Shown one piece after another: positions 61,900 through 64,000 of a DNA stretch of 64,000 nucleotides. The notes beneath the pieces were generated by a model, which saw only the letters and a list, made by a program, of their open reading frames with translations, searched no databases and was not told the origin of the DNA. The position numbers and the translations under genes are program-made. Source of the stretch: Eopsaltria australis (lineage: Eukaryota > Chordata > Aves > Passeriformes > Petroicidae); assembly GCA_034509425.1 (NCBI GenBank), contig JAVTVJ010000050.1, forward strand, positions 1,302,001 through 1,366,000. The letters run 5' to 3'. Numbering within the stretch: the stretch's first letter is position 1; each line of letters begins with the position of its first letter.

Positions 61900-62230
61900 T
61901 GCTGGTCTAACCATCCTCATTAAGCAGCTCCTTTATAGCCACGCATTGCCACGGCACAAAGCAGTTTTAGGCTCTTACAAATAAAACAGTTTATCATAAT
62001 TAACTGCACGGTGGGATAGAGCTCCCTAAAGACAACTATAAATATTGCTTCCTTGCTCCTGACAGCCTGGCAATGAGCATTTGCCACGAGGTGAAAGAGG
62101 CATCTATATTTTACTACCTCAAGTAGCAGAGTGGGCTAACCAGAGCAGTAATTGCAATGATCATAGTCTTTACCACTCTGCACTGTGCAGGGAAATATGC
62201 AGTGACACCACCTGAGAGTGGTCTTTGCTG
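61900..62230. promoter_or_regulatory. Candidate conserved non-coding element
   Basis: This unique block has retained CpGs (near 61942, 61952, 62009 and 62088), TATCATAATTAACTGC (61992-62007) and AGTAATTGCAATGATC (62147-62162). By eye it is enhancer-like, with no ORF. It is untested. Confidence 0.2.
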
Positions 62231-64000
62231 AGCAGCATCAGTGGGGGTGCAGCCAGGACTGGAATGTTAAAGACTTGCAGTAAAATCAGCCCATTTATGT
62301 TCCCATCTATCACCATCTCCACAGACAGCAGAAAGGCACTGAAAGAATGTCCATTGAAAGAGTGGCTTTAATTAACTCTCACCCTCACTCAGCACAGGCA
62401 GAGCTGTGCCTCATTCAGGCTGCTCTAACCATGCTTTGGCAGCCCTGCATGGCTGGATTGAGCACCCAGCACGTCTCAAGTGGCTCCTGCAGATCAGCAC
62501 TACCCAGCTGGGAGAGCCACTAGAAGGAATCAGAAGGGTCAGGAAGCTTTGAAATTTTTTACTGTAATCTCAATCAAAGGAAAATCATGTTCATCCACTC
62601 CCTTTACATCTTTCTATCTCAAGGTCAAGTGTTTTCTGTAAACTTTCCCAGGAGCACACAGAGAAAACGAGGCAAGCTCAGCCCTGCCACGGAGCCACTT
62701 GAGCTCTCCCAGGGTAAACATAAAGAGTGCAGAGAAAAATGCAAGGAGGGAAATGGACAGTCAGTGGGACCTGGGCTGCTCTATCAATGCAGCACAATAA
62801 CCATTTTCAGTGTGGAAGAATTTAAACCACCTGTCTCTGGCTATCAGCACCTTCCTTTGCAAATGAAACTCTGATGCCTCGCTCCTCCAGGATCTGGACG
62901 CAATGAAAATGTCATCCAGCCTGCTCAGGCTGAGAGACAGCTCCCCACATGGTAACTTTGAAAGAGTAAGAAAGCTCATGATGCAGGATTGTGAACTCAG
63001 CCCCAGACAATGAGGGAAATGGACTGACAGGCAGCAAAAGACGCAGCAGGCTGAGCCTGGCCACAAACCACAGTTGTGTTGTGCCTCCAAGACAGAAAGT
63101 ACTAAAAACCAAATAAAATCTTAAGAACAGAATCAGCTCAAGATACACCACGTGTTCACTGATTCAGATCCTTTCCTTATTTTTATGCCACAACCCTTAA
63201 TCCCTGGTGTCAAGAATCTCATCTAATTCTTTCAGCTCCTTGACTATATTCTCTCACATTGTTACGCAGGGGTGCAGGCTCATTACTTGCTACATGAACC
63301 TGCTCTGCAGAGTTTGTATTTCACTCCTGATTTTGTAAGCCTTCAGATTAAGTCTTCTTATTGTCAGGCTCTTTTGGATCAACTTTATCAAAATTTTTAT
63401 TTCTTCCTTGAGTTATTACTTTATTAAATTTAAATCTTTAATAAAGTCTCCTTTCCCCCATGACAATAAACTTAGCATGAATAAACTTTTCTCACAACTT
63501 TTGCAATTTTCCAAGCCTTTATTTTCTCACTCAAATCTGAAAGATTTCTACAATAAAAAAAACCACACTAAACGTATGAGTTGAGGGTGAAACTCCTCCC
63601 TGCAGCATGCCACGTTCTAGGATTTACACAATTCCTGGTCTGCCATTGGAATGCCTGTGCTAGGTTAGAGGTAACTACATCTGTGGCAATGTCATTCCAA
63701 TTCTTATTTGTTCTATACCCTCGTTTAAGCTAAACCCAGCTCCTCAGTTATGTTTTGTTTGGGTGTGCTCACTGCAGAGTCCTGTCACTGATTCCAAATT
63801 TGTGCTAATTGACGATGGCTTCATTTTGATTGTGAGAGAACAGAGCCAAATAACACCCTGAGCTCTTCTCTGCCTTCCCTGCCAGATCATGAACCAGGGC
63901 TTTGTTTTGTTTATTCCTCTCCTTTAACAGCTTCTCCTCACACAACACCCCTGCTCAGCTGCTGTGTGTGGAGCAGCAGCTCCTGATCAATCCAGGGGAG
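62231..64000. other. Intergenic DNA to window end, no gene seen
   Basis: Short frames on both strands (95-109 codons) have no recognised product. The segment 63350-63500 is AT-rich with several ATTAAA or AATAAA-like strings and no upstream gene to use them. Confidence 0.5.

Noticed and set aside
1..64000. CR1 LINE copies, tRNA genes, CRISPR arrays or bacterial-type operons
   Set aside because: I looked for CR1 3' ends (ATTCTRTG repeats and the usual upstream phrase), cloverleaf or box motifs, and regularly spaced repeats, and found none convincing; the only regular arrays are the two minisatellites.

Overview
The window looks like vertebrate, most likely avian, nuclear DNA. The evidence is split genes with GT-AG introns, AT-leaning non-coding DNA that is poor in CpG, no Alu, L1 or B-type SINE signatures, and LTRs. 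One LTR (26103-26595, read on the minus strand) resembles a family I remember from bird genomes. That species call rests on recollection, not on a search.

The only gene I can support is the 3' end of a cadherin on the plus strand at the left edge. Four consecutive exons (217-341, 756-830, 1093-1176, 1804-1995) have good splice sites and compatible phases. They encode a juxtamembrane segment with an INYNEES motif and a cadherin catenin-binding-like tail ending in an LPADFLNTLG...LEEI motif and a stop. The best match I can recall is CDH26, a non-classical cadherin related to desmosomal cadherins. Its 3' UTR probably runs to about 3.1 kb.

The remaining ~61 kb reads as a gene desert. In mammals CDH26 is followed by a long gene-poor interval before CDH4, so this fits the 3' flank of CDH26, but that synteny is an inference. 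The desert holds:
(1) a 61-bp minisatellite at 13464-13966, flanked on the left by a near-consensus CTCF-like motif (13195-13208) and on the right by a TATA-like box and three inverted repeats (14026-14231);
(2) an 18-bp minisatellite at 17786-17983 in a GC-richer patch, which creates illusory ORFs on both strands;
(3) three solo-LTR-like elements: 26103-26595 (minus), 34332-34788 (plus, with a clean 4-bp target duplication) and 40483-40814 (likely plus);
(4) a perfect 42-base palindrome with a 2-base spacer at 47787-47830, just after a poly-A run;
(5) several AT-rich blocks that keep CpGs and homeodomain or POU-type motifs and could be conserved regulatory elements of neighbouring genes.

Most open reading frames in the desert are short, unrelated to any family I know, and lie in no gene structure. 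I regard them as chance. The exceptions listed for a second look are a 211-codon ORF at 7189-7824 and an orphan exon-like segment at 15332-15417.
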